This document shows, piece by piece, positions 52,531-60,444 of a stretch of 64,000 bases of DNA. The stretch covers positions 1 to 64,000 of the IMG/VR virus record IMGVR_UViG_3300004184_000006. One strand, 5' to 3'. The stretch's first letter is position 1, and each line of letters begins with the position of its first letter. Source of the DNA: a virus. The position numbers and the translations under genes are program-made. A model generated the notes under the pieces. The model was not told the origin of the DNA and made no database searches. It was given only the letters and a program-made list of their open reading frames with translations.

Positions 52531-52532
52531 AA

Positions 52533-52709
52533 TTACCCCCAAACCGCATTAGGATTAACGCGGCATTTTGATTTGTGTGTTGCGCTAAACCTTGTGTCAT
52601 TGCATCTAGGGCAAATTCTCATCCCGACCGATACATGACCGACGCCAATAGCCTCTCTTTTCGCTATTGCCATGTGGTTTCCCATTTGTGCAACCCTTTT
52701 TTTAGTCAT
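52533..52709 (-). CDS. Small two-CxxC-like protein
   Basis: 58 residues from the ATG at 52709; CPRCN and KCRVN give three Cys. The start lies next to the upstream stop and its stop precedes the O-like start by 2 bp. Unknown. Confidence 0.5.
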   Translation of the reverse strand: MTKKRVAQMGNHMAIAKREAIGVGHVSVGMRICPRCNDTRFSATHKSKCRVNPNAVWG

Positions 52710-52952
52710 TTAGTCACCCACTACAAAGGAATACTTGCCATTAAATTTCTTGCACTTACGCGGGGCTTCGTCACTCAATGGGCGACCACCAAGCTCATAG
52801 TTAAAAAACGCCGAATTGATGACGATTGACTCTCTTTGGGCTAGTTTTTCATCCCATACGGAACAGGTCCCGTTATCGCCAAAATCGTCATAATGCCCAT
52901 TGCTGGAAAAGCTCTGGCACTGCCCGCAGGTTACTTCTGCCAATTCGCTCAT
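52710..52952 (-). CDS. Small Cys-rich protein
   Basis: 80 residues. CGQCQSF, TCSVW and RKCKKF provide four Cys for a zinc site. ATGA overlap with upstream gene. Typical small phage early protein of unknown role. Confidence 0.6.
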   Translation of the reverse strand: MSELAEVTCGQCQSFSSNGHYDDFGDNGTCSVWDEKLAQRESIVINSAFFNYELGGRPLSDEAPRKCKKFNGKYSFVVGD

Positions 52953-53089
52953 ACCGCACCACCAAAAACATCATCCAGCGTGGTGTTAGCTCCTTTTTCA
53001 ATTTCGTCTGCCAAGTATAAAATCGGTACGATGACGGCGAAAATGAACAGCGATAGCGACCAAATGCCTAACTTCATTAATGGATTCAT
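52949..53089 (-). CDS. Small single-span membrane protein
   Basis: 46 residues, ATG at 53089 overlapping the upstream stop and stop overlapping the next ATG. One membrane helix (LGIWSLSLFIFAVIVPILYL) and a short acidic tail. Unknown. Confidence 0.55.
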   Translation of the reverse strand: MNPLMKLGIWSLSLFIFAVIVPILYLADEIEKGANTTLDDVFGGAV

Positions 53090-53280
53090 ATTGCCGCCTT
53101 ATTTCTTGCCAATTTGCGCAGACGTTTTTCTTCTGCCTTGGCGTTAAGTTCTTTGTTTTTTGTTTTTGATGGTCTTGGCGGCTGTCTTTTATAAAAGACG
53201 GTCCCGCGCATGATTGGCGTAGCAAAGACTGACCTCATTAATGCCATGTGCAGCCCTATTGCTTTTCTGTCGATTTTCAT
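53086..53280 (-). CDS. Small basic protein
   Basis: 64 residues, Lys/Arg-rich C-terminus (KTKNKELNAKAEEKRLRKLA). GAGGTG precedes the ATG. Preferred over the overlapping frame 52998-53225. Unknown. Confidence 0.5.
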   Translation of the reverse strand: MKIDRKAIGLHMALMRSVFATPIMRGTVFYKRQPPRPSKTKNKELNAKAEEKRLRKLARNKAAI

Positions 53281-53420
53281 TTCAACACCTCAGTTTTCAG
53301 TAATTTCATAACAGCGATTAACGCCCTCTTCTTTGCTTTTTCGATAAGTAGCCGTGCGATTACTACTTGAATTTCGATTCCTATCGGGAGGTACGGCATT
53401 CTTCTATTAGTCAAGTGCAT
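53277..53420 (-). CDS. Small basic helical protein
   Basis: 47 residues, ATG at 53420 with AAGGA upstream and a stop overlapping the next ATG. Helical Ile/Val/Lys-rich. Unknown. Confidence 0.5.
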   Translation of the reverse strand: MHLTNRRMPYLPIGIEIQVVIARLLIEKAKKRALIAVMKLLKTEVLK

Positions 53421-53422
53421 GG

Positions 53423-53662
53423 TTAATCCTTGATTCCAAGTGCGATTAATACCGCCATTATGCGTTCTGAGTTTTCACCACGCTCCAGGTCGAGTTCACG
53501 ATATAAACGCCCTAGGTGAGCCTCTACTGTGTTTTCACTGATATTCAAATCACGCGCGATACCTTTGTTTGATTTGCCCATACAAACAGCAACCCAAACA
53601 TCTATAACGCGCGGCGTAAGTCGCTTGTATGACTTCAAAATATCTTCTTCGATTACTGCCAT
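53423..53662 (-). CDS. LuxR-type HTH regulator, candidate late activator
   Basis: 79 residues, essentially only a LuxR/GerE helix-turn-helix: RLTPRVIDVWVAVCMGKSNK, GIARDLNISENTVEAHLGRL and a C-terminal helix. No receiver or sensor domain. Directly upstream lies a degenerate copy of the late promoter box, so it may control itself. As the only free-standing positive-type regulator in the early operon it is my candidate for switching on the late promoters. Confidence 0.75.
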   Translation of the reverse strand: MAVIEEDILKSYKRLTPRVIDVWVAVCMGKSNKGIARDLNISENTVEAHLGRLYRELDLERGENSERIMAVLIALGIKD

Positions 53663-53693
53663 TGTCTTGCTCCTCTTTGGGGTTTCCCGTTAA

Positions 53694-53732
53694 TGAATAT
53701 TGCGTAACGGTTAAGTGGAATTGTTGGTTTTT
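53694..53732 (-). promoter_or_regulatory. Degenerate late-type promoter, copy 8
   Basis: Minus strand: AAAAACCA (53732-53725) plus AC, 23 bp, then TATTCA (53699-53694). Box near-identical, -10 poor. Lies before the LuxR-type gene. Confidence 0.4.
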
Positions 53733-53753
53733 GTAAAACGCCTAGAATATTTG

Positions 53754-53990
53754 CTAAGCGTTTAGAGAATTTATTTTTGGACGCAATGATTCTTTAGCTA
53801 CTAAGCCGTTACATGATTTTTCTAAGGATTCTGCGTAGTTGGTTTCACCAGTGTATTCAGTTCTAGGGGGTTTTCCGTTCTTATGCCATTTCATTACAGC
53901 CTTGCCAGACACGCCACAGGCTCTACCTATAGCGTCATAGCTTCCAAGGATGTCCTTAACTTTCGTTAGGTTTTCTGAGTATGTGTTCAT
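53754..53990 (-). CDS. cro: Cro-like repressor
   Basis: 78 residues from the ATG at 53990; the frame is open 45 bp further. KVKDILGSYDAIGRACGVSG then KAVMKWHKNGKPPRTEYTGE is a Cro/YdaS-type helix-turn-helix. Divergent to the CI-like gene with shared operators between. Confidence 0.8.
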   Translation of the reverse strand: MNTYSENLTKVKDILGSYDAIGRACGVSGKAVMKWHKNGKPPRTEYTGETNYAESLEKSCNGLVAKESLRPKINSLNA

Positions 53991-54022
53991 GAATAAATCC
54001 GATTTAATAAAAAACAGTGCAA

Positions 54023-54052
54023 ATATTAGAACCAATAGTTACCTTTTGTCAA
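54023..54052 (-). promoter_or_regulatory. PR-like promoter for cro and the leftward early operon
   Basis: Minus strand: TTGACA (54052-54047), 18-bp spacer, TAATAT (54028-54023). An operator AACCAATAGTT (54030-54040) fills the spacer. Confidence 0.8.
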
Positions 54053-54096
54053 GAACTGATTATTACCATGCTTTAGCGTAAACTGAACCAATGGTT
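54030..54096. promoter_or_regulatory. Left operator cluster of the immunity region
   Basis: Sites of the form AACY-N3-RGTT: AACCAATAGTT (54030-54040), a half-matching AACTGATTATT (54054-54064) beside the -35, and AACCAATGGTT (54086-54096) over the cI start codon. A TAAACT (54079-54084) 7 bp before the cI ATG may be its -10, giving a leaderless mRNA as for lambda PRM. Confidence 0.65.
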
Positions 54097-54789
54097 ACTG
54101 ATAATGAAAAACAAGCGTTTTCTAAACGATTAAACGCAATACTCGATAAAGCAGGAGTCCCGCCAAAAGGAAAGGGACGACAGCTTGAGCTTGGAAAAAT
54201 GTTCGGGGTATCTGATAAAGGTGCTAGAAAGTGGATAGAAGCCGAAGCAATACCAGCCATGACAAAGCTGACTGAGATAGTCGCTAGGTTTAAAGATACT
54301 GGCGTTACTATCGAATGGTTATTGACTGGAAATGACGCTTATTCGCCAAATCAGACTTTTGAAATAGCTCCAAGACTAGCGATTGCAAAGAGAATACCTA
54401 TAGTCGGAACGGCTAAACTGGGTGATAACGGATATTTTGTGGAACTGGAAACACCAACAGGATTTGGCGATGGATTTATCGAACACGCAACACGCGATGA
54501 AAACGCCTATGCGGTCCGTTGTGTCGGTGATTCGATGAAACCAAGGATTAGAAACGGTGAATTCGTGATCGTCTCACCGAATCAACAACCGATTAGTGGC
54601 GATGATGTGTTGATTCGGGATAAATCAGGTCGGGTGATGGTGAAAACACTGCTTTATATTCGTGATGACAAAGTTCATTTGCTGTCGATTAATGAGGCGC
54701 ATCCACCACAATACATTGAGTTGTCGCAGGTTGAAATTATGCACTATGTCACTGCGATTGCCCCAAAGACCGCGTTTATTCGTGAGTAA
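54091..54789 (+). CDS. cI: CI-like repressor with S24 (LexA-type) protease domain
   Basis: 232 residues. HTH at about 31-53 (LELGKMFGVSDKGARKWIEA). Self-cleavage domain with S148 in GDSMKP and K185 in RVMVKTLL. The hinge IVGTAKLGDNG is where cleavage is expected, but an Ala-Lys replaces the usual Ala-Gly. It should hold lysogeny and be cleaved during SOS. No Shine-Dalgarno; the ATG sits in an operator. Confidence 0.9.
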   Translation: MVTDNEKQAFSKRLNAILDKAGVPPKGKGRQLELGKMFGVSDKGARKWIEAEAIPAMTKLTEIVARFKDTGVTIEWLLTGNDAYSPNQTFEIAPRLAIAKRIPIVGTAKLGDNGYFVELETPTGFGDGFIEHATRDENAYAVRCVGDSMKPRIRNGEFVIVSPNQQPISGDDVLIRDKSGRVMVKTLLYIRDDKVHLLSINEAHPPQYIELSQVEIMHYVTAIAPKTAFIRE

Positions 54790-54916
54790 TATTAGAAAAC
54801 TGCATGATTAGACTGGCTCGAATTGTTAGCGTATTGGGAAAAGCGGGCGAATAATTGACAGCATGGCTATTTGCAGCCAAACTAACTTCTTTTAAACTCA
54901 GCTAACTGGCAACACT

Positions 54917-55840
54917 ATGACCCCAGCCTCCTTTCAGATTATTTATGATGGTTCGGCACTAGAGAATCATGAAATGGATGTGAATGACCTTGCCCCTGCA
55001 TTATTGGCTATTGGTGGCTTAATGGAGGAAGTAGGTAATAGCCTGTATGGTGAAAAATTTAAAATATCTGTCAGCGTCAAAGGATCATTTAAAACAGGTT
55101 GTTTTGGTGTCGAGATGATTGCTCATGCCAATAGCCTTATCCTTGAAGCCATTGATATATTTAATAATGCCAACACCACGGCGGTATTAAGTGCAGCAGG
55201 TCTTATTGGTTTGGTTAAATCATCAGGCGGCACATTGATTGGGTTTTTACGTTGGGCAAAAGGACGCAAGGTAGCCAGCACAGAAGTTATTAGTGACGGC
55301 ATAGTCAGAGTGTTCATTGACAGTGAACATTATGATATTGAGCAAACCGCTTTGGAAATGCTCAAAAATTACAAAATTCGTAAGGCATTTGACGCATTGA
55401 TCAACGTTCCCTTAAGTAGGGATGGCATAGATTCATTTGCTGTTATTGACCCGCAACACCCACAACAGCCAATTTTGCATATTGAACGTGCAGAAGCGAA
55501 TTACTTTGTCGCTCCTATGCCTGCTGATGAAGAAATTAACGACCAGACAACCATCGTTAGCCTGCAAATTATCAGTGCGGCATTCGCTGAGGGGCACAAG
55601 TGGAAGTTTTCCGATGGAACATCAACATTTTATGCGGAAATTTTAGATGAAGGCTTTATCCAGCGCGTACAAGCCAGTCAGGAAGTGTTCGCTAAAAATG
55701 ACATCCTAAAAGTAAAACTGCATATTAGCCAATGGCTCACAGGACGCGGAATGCGCACCGATTACACCATAAAAGAAGTTATTGAGCATCGCTTAGCGCA
55801 ACGACAAATTGATTTGTTTGTGCAATTACCACCAGAATAA
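54917..55840 (+). CDS. Unknown protein in the rex position
   Basis: 307 residues, transcribed with cI and followed by a terminator, i.e. the place of lambda rex genes. N-terminal FQIIYDGSALENHEMDVNDL (6-25), a hydrophobic stretch (TTAVLSAAGLIGLVKSSGG, about 91-109, and TLIGFLRWAKG), then mixed alpha/beta to the end (VEHRLAQRQIDLFVQLPPE-type tail). Weak ribosome site. Probably made in the lysogen. No family assigned; superinfection exclusion or other defence is inferred from position only. Confidence 0.6.
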   Translation: MTPASFQIIYDGSALENHEMDVNDLAPALLAIGGLMEEVGNSLYGEKFKISVSVKGSFKTGCFGVEMIAHANSLILEAIDIFNNANTTAVLSAAGLIGLVKSSGGTLIGFLRWAKGRKVASTEVISDGIVRVFIDSEHYDIEQTALEMLKNYKIRKAFDALINVPLSRDGIDSFAVIDPQHPQQPILHIERAEANYFVAPMPADEEINDQTTIVSLQIISAAFAEGHKWKFSDGTSTFYAEILDEGFIQRVQASQEVFAKNDILKVKLHISQWLTGRGMRTDYTIKEVIEHRLAQRQIDLFVQLPPE

Positions 55841-55867
55841 TTAAAAATTATTTCACCAACCTAACCA

Positions 55868-55892
55868 AACCAGCCTAACCGCTGGTTTTTTT
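55868..55892 (+). terminator. Terminator after the rex-position gene
   Basis: AACCAGC-CTAACC-GCTGGTT then T-run. Confidence 0.8.
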
Positions 55893-55934
55893 GTGCCTGA
55901 AAATCTAGGTAGGTAACTTTTTGTGCCAAAAGGT

Positions 55935-55976
55935 AACTTTTAGTTCTTGACATTAAGTAACTAACAGTTCTATACT
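55935..55976 (+). promoter_or_regulatory. PL-like promoter with operators
   Basis: TTGACA (55947-55952), 18-bp spacer, TATACT (55971-55976). Operator AACTTTTAGTT (55935-55945) abuts the -35 and AACTAACAGTT (55959-55969) fills the spacer, mirroring the cro promoter. A further AGGTAACTTTTT lies at 55911. Drives rdgC to integrase. Confidence 0.82.
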
Positions 55977-55982
55977 TTACCC

Positions 55983-56259
55983 GTGCTTGAGATTATTCAA
56001 ATACGGCTCTTTAACATCGCTAAACAGATTCAAATACATTGCTTGTAATCCTTTGCGCCCAACTAAATGATTTAGTAGGTGTATCAATCCGAAGATGGAT
56101 AGGCAACCGCATTACACACTGGTGTTTGTATCGTCACGGACGAATAGAAATTTAATCGCTACCCATTCTAGCGGGTGGGTAGTGAGATTAAGTTTTTAAA
56201 ACATAGTCGATGCGCGATTATGCTTATATCTAGCCCACTGGCGACGGTGGGCATTTTTT
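55983..56259 (+). ncRNA. Noncoding leader RNA ending in a terminator
   Basis: About 275 nt from the PL-like start to GCCCAC-TGGCGACG-GTGGGC plus T6 (56233-56259). It contains CTACCCA ... TGGGTAG (about 56160-56188) and no convincing ORF. Either a stable small RNA or a leader with antitermination (nut-like) control, since the early operon continues beyond the terminator. From 56260 to 56446 I see no gene. Confidence 0.5.
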
Positions 56260-56446
56260 ACGCTAAACAGAATAACAAAAGACTTAACTTCCAAGATATT
56301 TGCTTGGTATCTATGTAATAAAAATTTCACAGGGGTCTCTAATCCTTGACTAATTTAGCCAAAAGCTAAGTTAGATGGGTCACGGTTGCAGGCTCAATAA
56401 ACTATCAATCCATTCTAGGCCTGTCCCTGACATATTACGCGGCTTA

Positions 56447-56533
56447 ATGATGGCAATCCCTAGAGACTTAAAAGGTGTAGGGAAAATTGATGGAGCAACC
56501 AAATCACAATTCAATCACATTATGAAGTATTAG
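56447..56533 (+). CDS. Possible 28-residue leader peptide of rdgC
   Basis: MMAIPRDLKGVGKIDGATKS and eight more residues. Its stop lies in the rdgC ribosome site, allowing coupling. The same frame is open about 45 bp further upstream. May be a decayed gene end. Confidence 0.25.
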   Translation: MMAIPRDLKGVGKIDGATKSQFNHIMKY

Positions 56534-56541
56534 GAGACATT

Positions 56542-57441
56542 ATGTTTTTCAAAAATCTAAGCGTGTTCAGATTAACTGAGCAGTTTGATCGCACTGCCGA
56601 TGAGCTGGCAGAAAAATTACAGGCATTCGCATTTAAGCCGTGCGGACCTCATGACGAAGTATCGGCGGGGTTTGTGCCTCCTGTTGGTAGTGAGTCACTG
56701 ATTCACTCAGTAAGCGACTACATGATGGTTTGCCTTAAAAAGCAAACCAAAGTGTTGCCGTCATCAGCAGTGACGGAGGCCTTTAGTGAAAGATTAAAAT
56801 CGCTTGAAGACGAACAAAAAAAGTTATCAGCAAAAGAGCGACGCGAGCTAAAGGATGAAGTTGTTTTTGAATTGCTCGCAAAGGCATTGACGACCTCAAA
56901 GCTTATTTATGCCTATATTGATGTAAATAGTGGTTTTATCGTCATTGACTCAGCATCCAGTGGCGTAACAGAGGACATACTTAGTATGTTACGCCGAAGC
57001 TTGGGGTCGCTGCCGTGTACAGCGTTAAATCCTGTTTTAAATCCGTCAGTGGTAATGACTGATTGGCTTAATGCAGGCACTTACCCTCAATTAGTTAATA
57101 TTGATATGGATGCGGTTTTCAAGTCAGTAGACGACGAAGATAAAAGCGTTATTAGATGCAAGCATCAGGAGATGTTCTGCGATGAAATTATTGGCCATTT
57201 AACTGCGGGCAAAATGGTTGCAAGCATTGCACTTACTTACAACGACCGCATGAGTTTCATGCTGGATGATACGCTGACCATTAAAAAACTGAAGTTTCTT
57301 GATGCTGTTTACGATGACGTATCGGTTGACGACATTGAAACACCTGAACAACGCTTTGATGCCGATTTTGCAATTATGACGGGGGAATTAACGCCACTTA
57401 TTAATGCAGTGATTAGCTGGTTTGGCGGCATCGTAGAATAG
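56542..57441 (+). CDS. rdgC: Recombination-associated protein RdgC
   Basis: 299 residues, the normal RdgC length. MFFKNLSVFRLTEQFDRTAD at the start, KFLDAVYDDVSVDD near residue 250 and FDADFAIMTGELTPLI near the end follow the family. RdgC is a ring-shaped DNA-binding protein that restrains RecA. First real gene of the rightward early operon; GGAG 8 bp upstream. Confidence 0.9.
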   Translation: MFFKNLSVFRLTEQFDRTADELAEKLQAFAFKPCGPHDEVSAGFVPPVGSESLIHSVSDYMMVCLKKQTKVLPSSAVTEAFSERLKSLEDEQKKLSAKERRELKDEVVFELLAKALTTSKLIYAYIDVNSGFIVIDSASSGVTEDILSMLRRSLGSLPCTALNPVLNPSVVMTDWLNAGTYPQLVNIDMDAVFKSVDDEDKSVIRCKHQEMFCDEIIGHLTAGKMVASIALTYNDRMSFMLDDTLTIKKLKFLDAVYDDVSVDDIETPEQRFDADFAIMTGELTPLINAVISWFGGIVE

Positions 57442-57482
57442 CCGCTAAATATACATGGTCGGCATATCCGACACAACACCAC

Positions 57483-57509
57483 AACCGCTGATAGCAAGGC
57501 GGTTTTTTT
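57483..57509 (+). terminator. Intrinsic terminator after rdgC
   Basis: AACCGC ... GCGGTT with T7. Partial, as the operon appears to continue. Confidence 0.7.
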
Positions 57510-57525
57510 ATGTCTGGAGTTTTTT

Positions 57526-57642
57526 ATGCTTGGAAAAATTCACGGCTTCAAATTTTCACAACGCCGCCGCCGAAACCATATTTTAACGTGGCTTTCAACA
57601 CGGTCTTACCAATCAGATTTACACAGGGTGACTTATGAGTGA
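57526..57642 (+). CDS. Possible small ORF after rdgC
   Basis: 38 residues, basic (QRRRRNHILTWLS), with GGAG 7 bp before the ATG at 57526. A competing 42-residue frame starts at 57510 and ends with an ATGA overlap at 57638. Only one can be real. Confidence 0.35.
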   Translation: MLGKIHGFKFSQRRRRNHILTWLSTRSYQSDLHRVTYE

Positions 57643-57787
57643 CATAAAACTAGATGAACATGAGCAGTCTTTATGCAAAGACGATCCAATTGATAACCCG
57701 ATTCCAGACTGTATTGTAATAGCAGCAATACTTATTCTTATCTCGGCTTTCATGTTTTTACCAATGGCAATATTCGGAGGTGAGTGA
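57635..57787 (+). CDS. Small membrane protein A
   Basis: 50 residues; acidic N-terminus, one membrane helix (IPDCIVIAAILILISAFMFL). Stop overlaps the next ATG. Confidence 0.5.
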   Translation: MSDIKLDEHEQSLCKDDPIDNPIPDCIVIAAILILISAFMFLPMAIFGGE

Positions 57788-57933
57788 TGTACCAAACCAT
57801 AGCAGAGCGCAAAAAATTGGCCATGCACTTAGCTGGTCTGGACCATAAAAACAACCCAGTGAAACATTATAGTCCGCCATATATTGAACGGATTATTTTC
57901 GTGTCATTGATAGCTTTGATTATTGCGTCATGA
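57787..57933 (+). CDS. Small membrane protein B
   Basis: 48 residues; basic N-terminus and C-terminal membrane helix (RIIFVSLIALIIAS). Its stop overlaps the next ATG (ATGA). A tail-anchored partner of A is possible. Confidence 0.5.
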   Translation: MYQTIAERKKLAMHLAGLDHKNNPVKHYSPPYIERIIFVSLIALIIAS

Positions 57934-58919
57934 AACCGATTGAGCGGCCCGACGGTGAGAGACAAAAGGCAACGGGCTTTGATATTGCCAAGTTCAAGGC
58001 AGCAATGGCGGATAAGGGCATTCCAGTAAAAGAAGATTATTTAAGCAATGGCAAGGCGTACCGACTTGGGGAAATTGACCATAAAAACGGCGTGCTTCCA
58101 AGGTATCAAGATAATGCAAGTTACATGGATGGCTGGAATAGCTACGAGCCGATAATTATCGCGCGAACCGTAGGCGGTAAAAAAAAGCAATACTCGCTCG
58201 CAGAAGTCACTTATCACCATAAATTACCAGAATGGTATTCAAGCATTTCGGATGCCCTTTATTACTCACGGGTAACTGAAAACACTTTGTTTATTGACAG
58301 GATAAATGAGCATCACATAAAGCTTGGTACATTTGAAGAAAAAATAGCGCGTGATTCCCTGATTAAGCCCGATGTTAAGCGACTTTATCAGTCAACGATA
58401 GACGGCGGTATATCAACATCAACAGACGGCGGCATTACTTGGCTTAACGGCGGGGTTATGAGTTCGTCGCTCATTCCCGTTATTGAGCGTCGAATCGAAT
58501 ACCTTGCTGGCACTTCATATAGACGATGGATAACAGTCGGGCATAAGGCTACCGAGGCTGAGCTTAAAAAAGGCTCATTAACAAAACTAAAGCCGCCACC
58601 ACCCACAAAGCCCGCTGAGTTCAATGAGTTTGAGTGGTGGATTAGGCACATAAAAAGCAGCGAGCGAGCGGGAAACACGTTAGCACTATCAAAAAGAGTC
58701 GATGACTACCCTCAGGATGAGCAGGAATACCTGCTTAAAAAAAGCAGTTGCTTTAATGAGTGGGAGCTTGAACAGCTACACGCCAATAGAGAGCTTTATT
58801 ATAGCGACTATGGCGAGGTTATTGGATGGCGATGCCCCTGCTATTACGCAAGGCTTTCAGCACACCAAAAAGCAGTTAAACAATACGAAAAGGCCCTTGA
58901 AAAGTGGGCAAAACTTTAA
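57930..58919 (+). CDS. Unknown early protein before recT
   Basis: 329 residues with no domain I recognise. Visible: a WYSSISDALYYSRVTENTLF segment (about 101-120), a KPPPPTKPAEFNEFEWWIRH linker (about 219-238), and a C-terminal helix (KQYEKALEKW). Position before recT invites an exonuclease role, but I see no D-E-x-K-type nuclease site. Confidence 0.55.
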   Translation: MKPIERPDGERQKATGFDIAKFKAAMADKGIPVKEDYLSNGKAYRLGEIDHKNGVLPRYQDNASYMDGWNSYEPIIIARTVGGKKKQYSLAEVTYHHKLPEWYSSISDALYYSRVTENTLFIDRINEHHIKLGTFEEKIARDSLIKPDVKRLYQSTIDGGISTSTDGGITWLNGGVMSSSLIPVIERRIEYLAGTSYRRWITVGHKATEAELKKGSLTKLKPPPPTKPAEFNEFEWWIRHIKSSERAGNTLALSKRVDDYPQDEQEYLLKKSSCFNEWELEQLHANRELYYSDYGEVIGWRCPCYYARLSAHQKAVKQYEKALEKWAKL

Positions 58920-58934
58920 ATTTAGGAGTTAGTT

Positions 58935-60188
58935 ATGTCAGCAGTAATGAAACAACAACAGCAACAACAAGCAACCGCGCTTGCACCGTTAGAATCATTA
59001 AAGCGGTCCCTGTTCCCGCAAATTAAAGCTCTCGTCCCTGATGATGAGGCTATGGCAAAGTCACTATTTGCATCCGCTGTGCGCCTTGCCAGTGACCCAA
59101 AAATCATGGCGTGTACGCAAAACAGTATTATCAATTGCTTTACCCGCGCCATTGACCTTGATTTAAACCTAGACCCTGCCTATGGCGAGGTTTATTTCAT
59201 CCCTTACAAAGACTGGCGTGACGGTAGCGTAACAGAGCTAACCGTACAGCTTGGTGCAAAAGGTCTGGCAGCTATGGCGCAAAGTCTTGGCGGCTGGCAA
59301 ATACAGATTATTCCCGTGTTCAACTGTGACACTTACGAGGTTAAAAAAGTATTTAAAAATGGATGGATGGAAACGGAAACCACCCTTGAATTTAACGAAG
59401 CAGAGCGTGAGCTGCACATACATGACCAAGCATGGGTTCACTTGAACCTGCGGGCCATTGTCGCCACCGCACGGCGCAAAGAAAATGGTGAGTGGGTAAC
59501 AATCAGTCTTGAGCCAGCGATTACACGGAATGAAATTGAACGTCGTCGCATGATGTCAAATAATCAAAAGTCATACCCAAAAATGGAAGCTGGTAAAAGG
59601 GCCAGACTAGAGAGCGGTCTGCCCATAGGCGTATGGCAAGATCATTATCTGGCGATGGCAGAAAAAACCGCATTAGCGGCAATGGCCAGAAAACTGCCGA
59701 AAAATAAAGGCACTGAAAAACTGTTGAATACGCTTAATAGCGATGCAATTGACTCTACATCAACCGTTATTGATGACAGGCAGGTTGCTTTGCCAGTCCC
59801 TGCGAATCAAGACAAACCCATCGAGCATCTTATTCCTGCTCCTGAACCTGCACCTGCACCTGATTCAGTACAAGATCACTCTTCACGCGACGAAATGGCC
59901 GATGATGCTGAATTTACCGATGTGCAGAACTTTGACAGCCCTGTCAATGTTGACATTGAAACGGGTGAGATACTTGCTCAGTCGGGCGGTGAAAAAACCG
60001 CCGATGATGTGGCCAATGAGGTTATAAGCAAGCCGCTAATCACATTTACCGAAGAAAAATACCTCAAAGGCGCGTTGGCTGCCTGCAAAAACAACAAGCA
60101 GTTGACAGAGCTTTGGGAAACGGTCCCCGCCGAACTGCAACAAAAGTACCAAGAGCAGTTTAACGAACGCCAGGACTTGATGCGCTAG
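58935..60188 (+). CDS. recT: RecT-family single-strand annealing protein
   Basis: 417 residues. Gln-rich start, then the RecT core: AIDLDLNLDPAYGEVYFIPY, VQLGAKGLAAMAQSLGGWQI, EMEAGKRARLESG-type helix and YLAMAEKTALAAMARKLPK. The C-terminal 130 residues are an added acidic, Pro-rich linker and a helical tail. It anneals strands for recombination. AGGAG 7 bp upstream. Confidence 0.9.
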   Translation: MSAVMKQQQQQQATALAPLESLKRSLFPQIKALVPDDEAMAKSLFASAVRLASDPKIMACTQNSIINCFTRAIDLDLNLDPAYGEVYFIPYKDWRDGSVTELTVQLGAKGLAAMAQSLGGWQIQIIPVFNCDTYEVKKVFKNGWMETETTLEFNEAERELHIHDQAWVHLNLRAIVATARRKENGEWVTISLEPAITRNEIERRRMMSNNQKSYPKMEAGKRARLESGLPIGVWQDHYLAMAEKTALAAMARKLPKNKGTEKLLNTLNSDAIDSTSTVIDDRQVALPVPANQDKPIEHLIPAPEPAPAPDSVQDHSSRDEMADDAEFTDVQNFDSPVNVDIETGEILAQSGGEKTADDVANEVISKPLITFTEEKYLKGALAACKNNKQLTELWETVPAELQQKYQEQFNERQDLMR

Positions 60189-60237
60189 TTAATTGACCTA
60201 ATCAGCCCGCAGACGCGGGCGCAACCAAGGTAATGCA

Positions 60238-60444
60238 ATGGGTAAAAAAATAATCATTCACTCATGTGAAAATCAAGCTGAAATGCTTGATATTGCCAAG
60301 AACTATATTGGTGATAATCCTGTCGTGCAGTGCAAAAGCAATGGGTATCATGGATTGGTAGCAATAATGCGTAATAACAAGTATGTGGGCAGTGTTCAGG
60401 AGTCCAGTGTATCAATTATTTTTAAAGGTATTGAAAATGGATAA
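60238..60444 (+). CDS. Small unknown protein
   Basis: 68 residues (KKIIIHSCENQAEMLDIAKN ...). Alpha/beta; overlaps the next gene by 8 bp. Unknown. Confidence 0.55.
   Translation: MGKKIIIHSCENQAEMLDIAKNYIGDNPVVQCKSNGYHGLVAIMRNNKYVGSVQESSVSIIFKGIENG

Noticed and set aside
52998-53225. Minus-strand frame of 75 codons
   Set aside because: It overlaps two better supported small genes with Shine-Dalgarno sequences and ATGA coupling.
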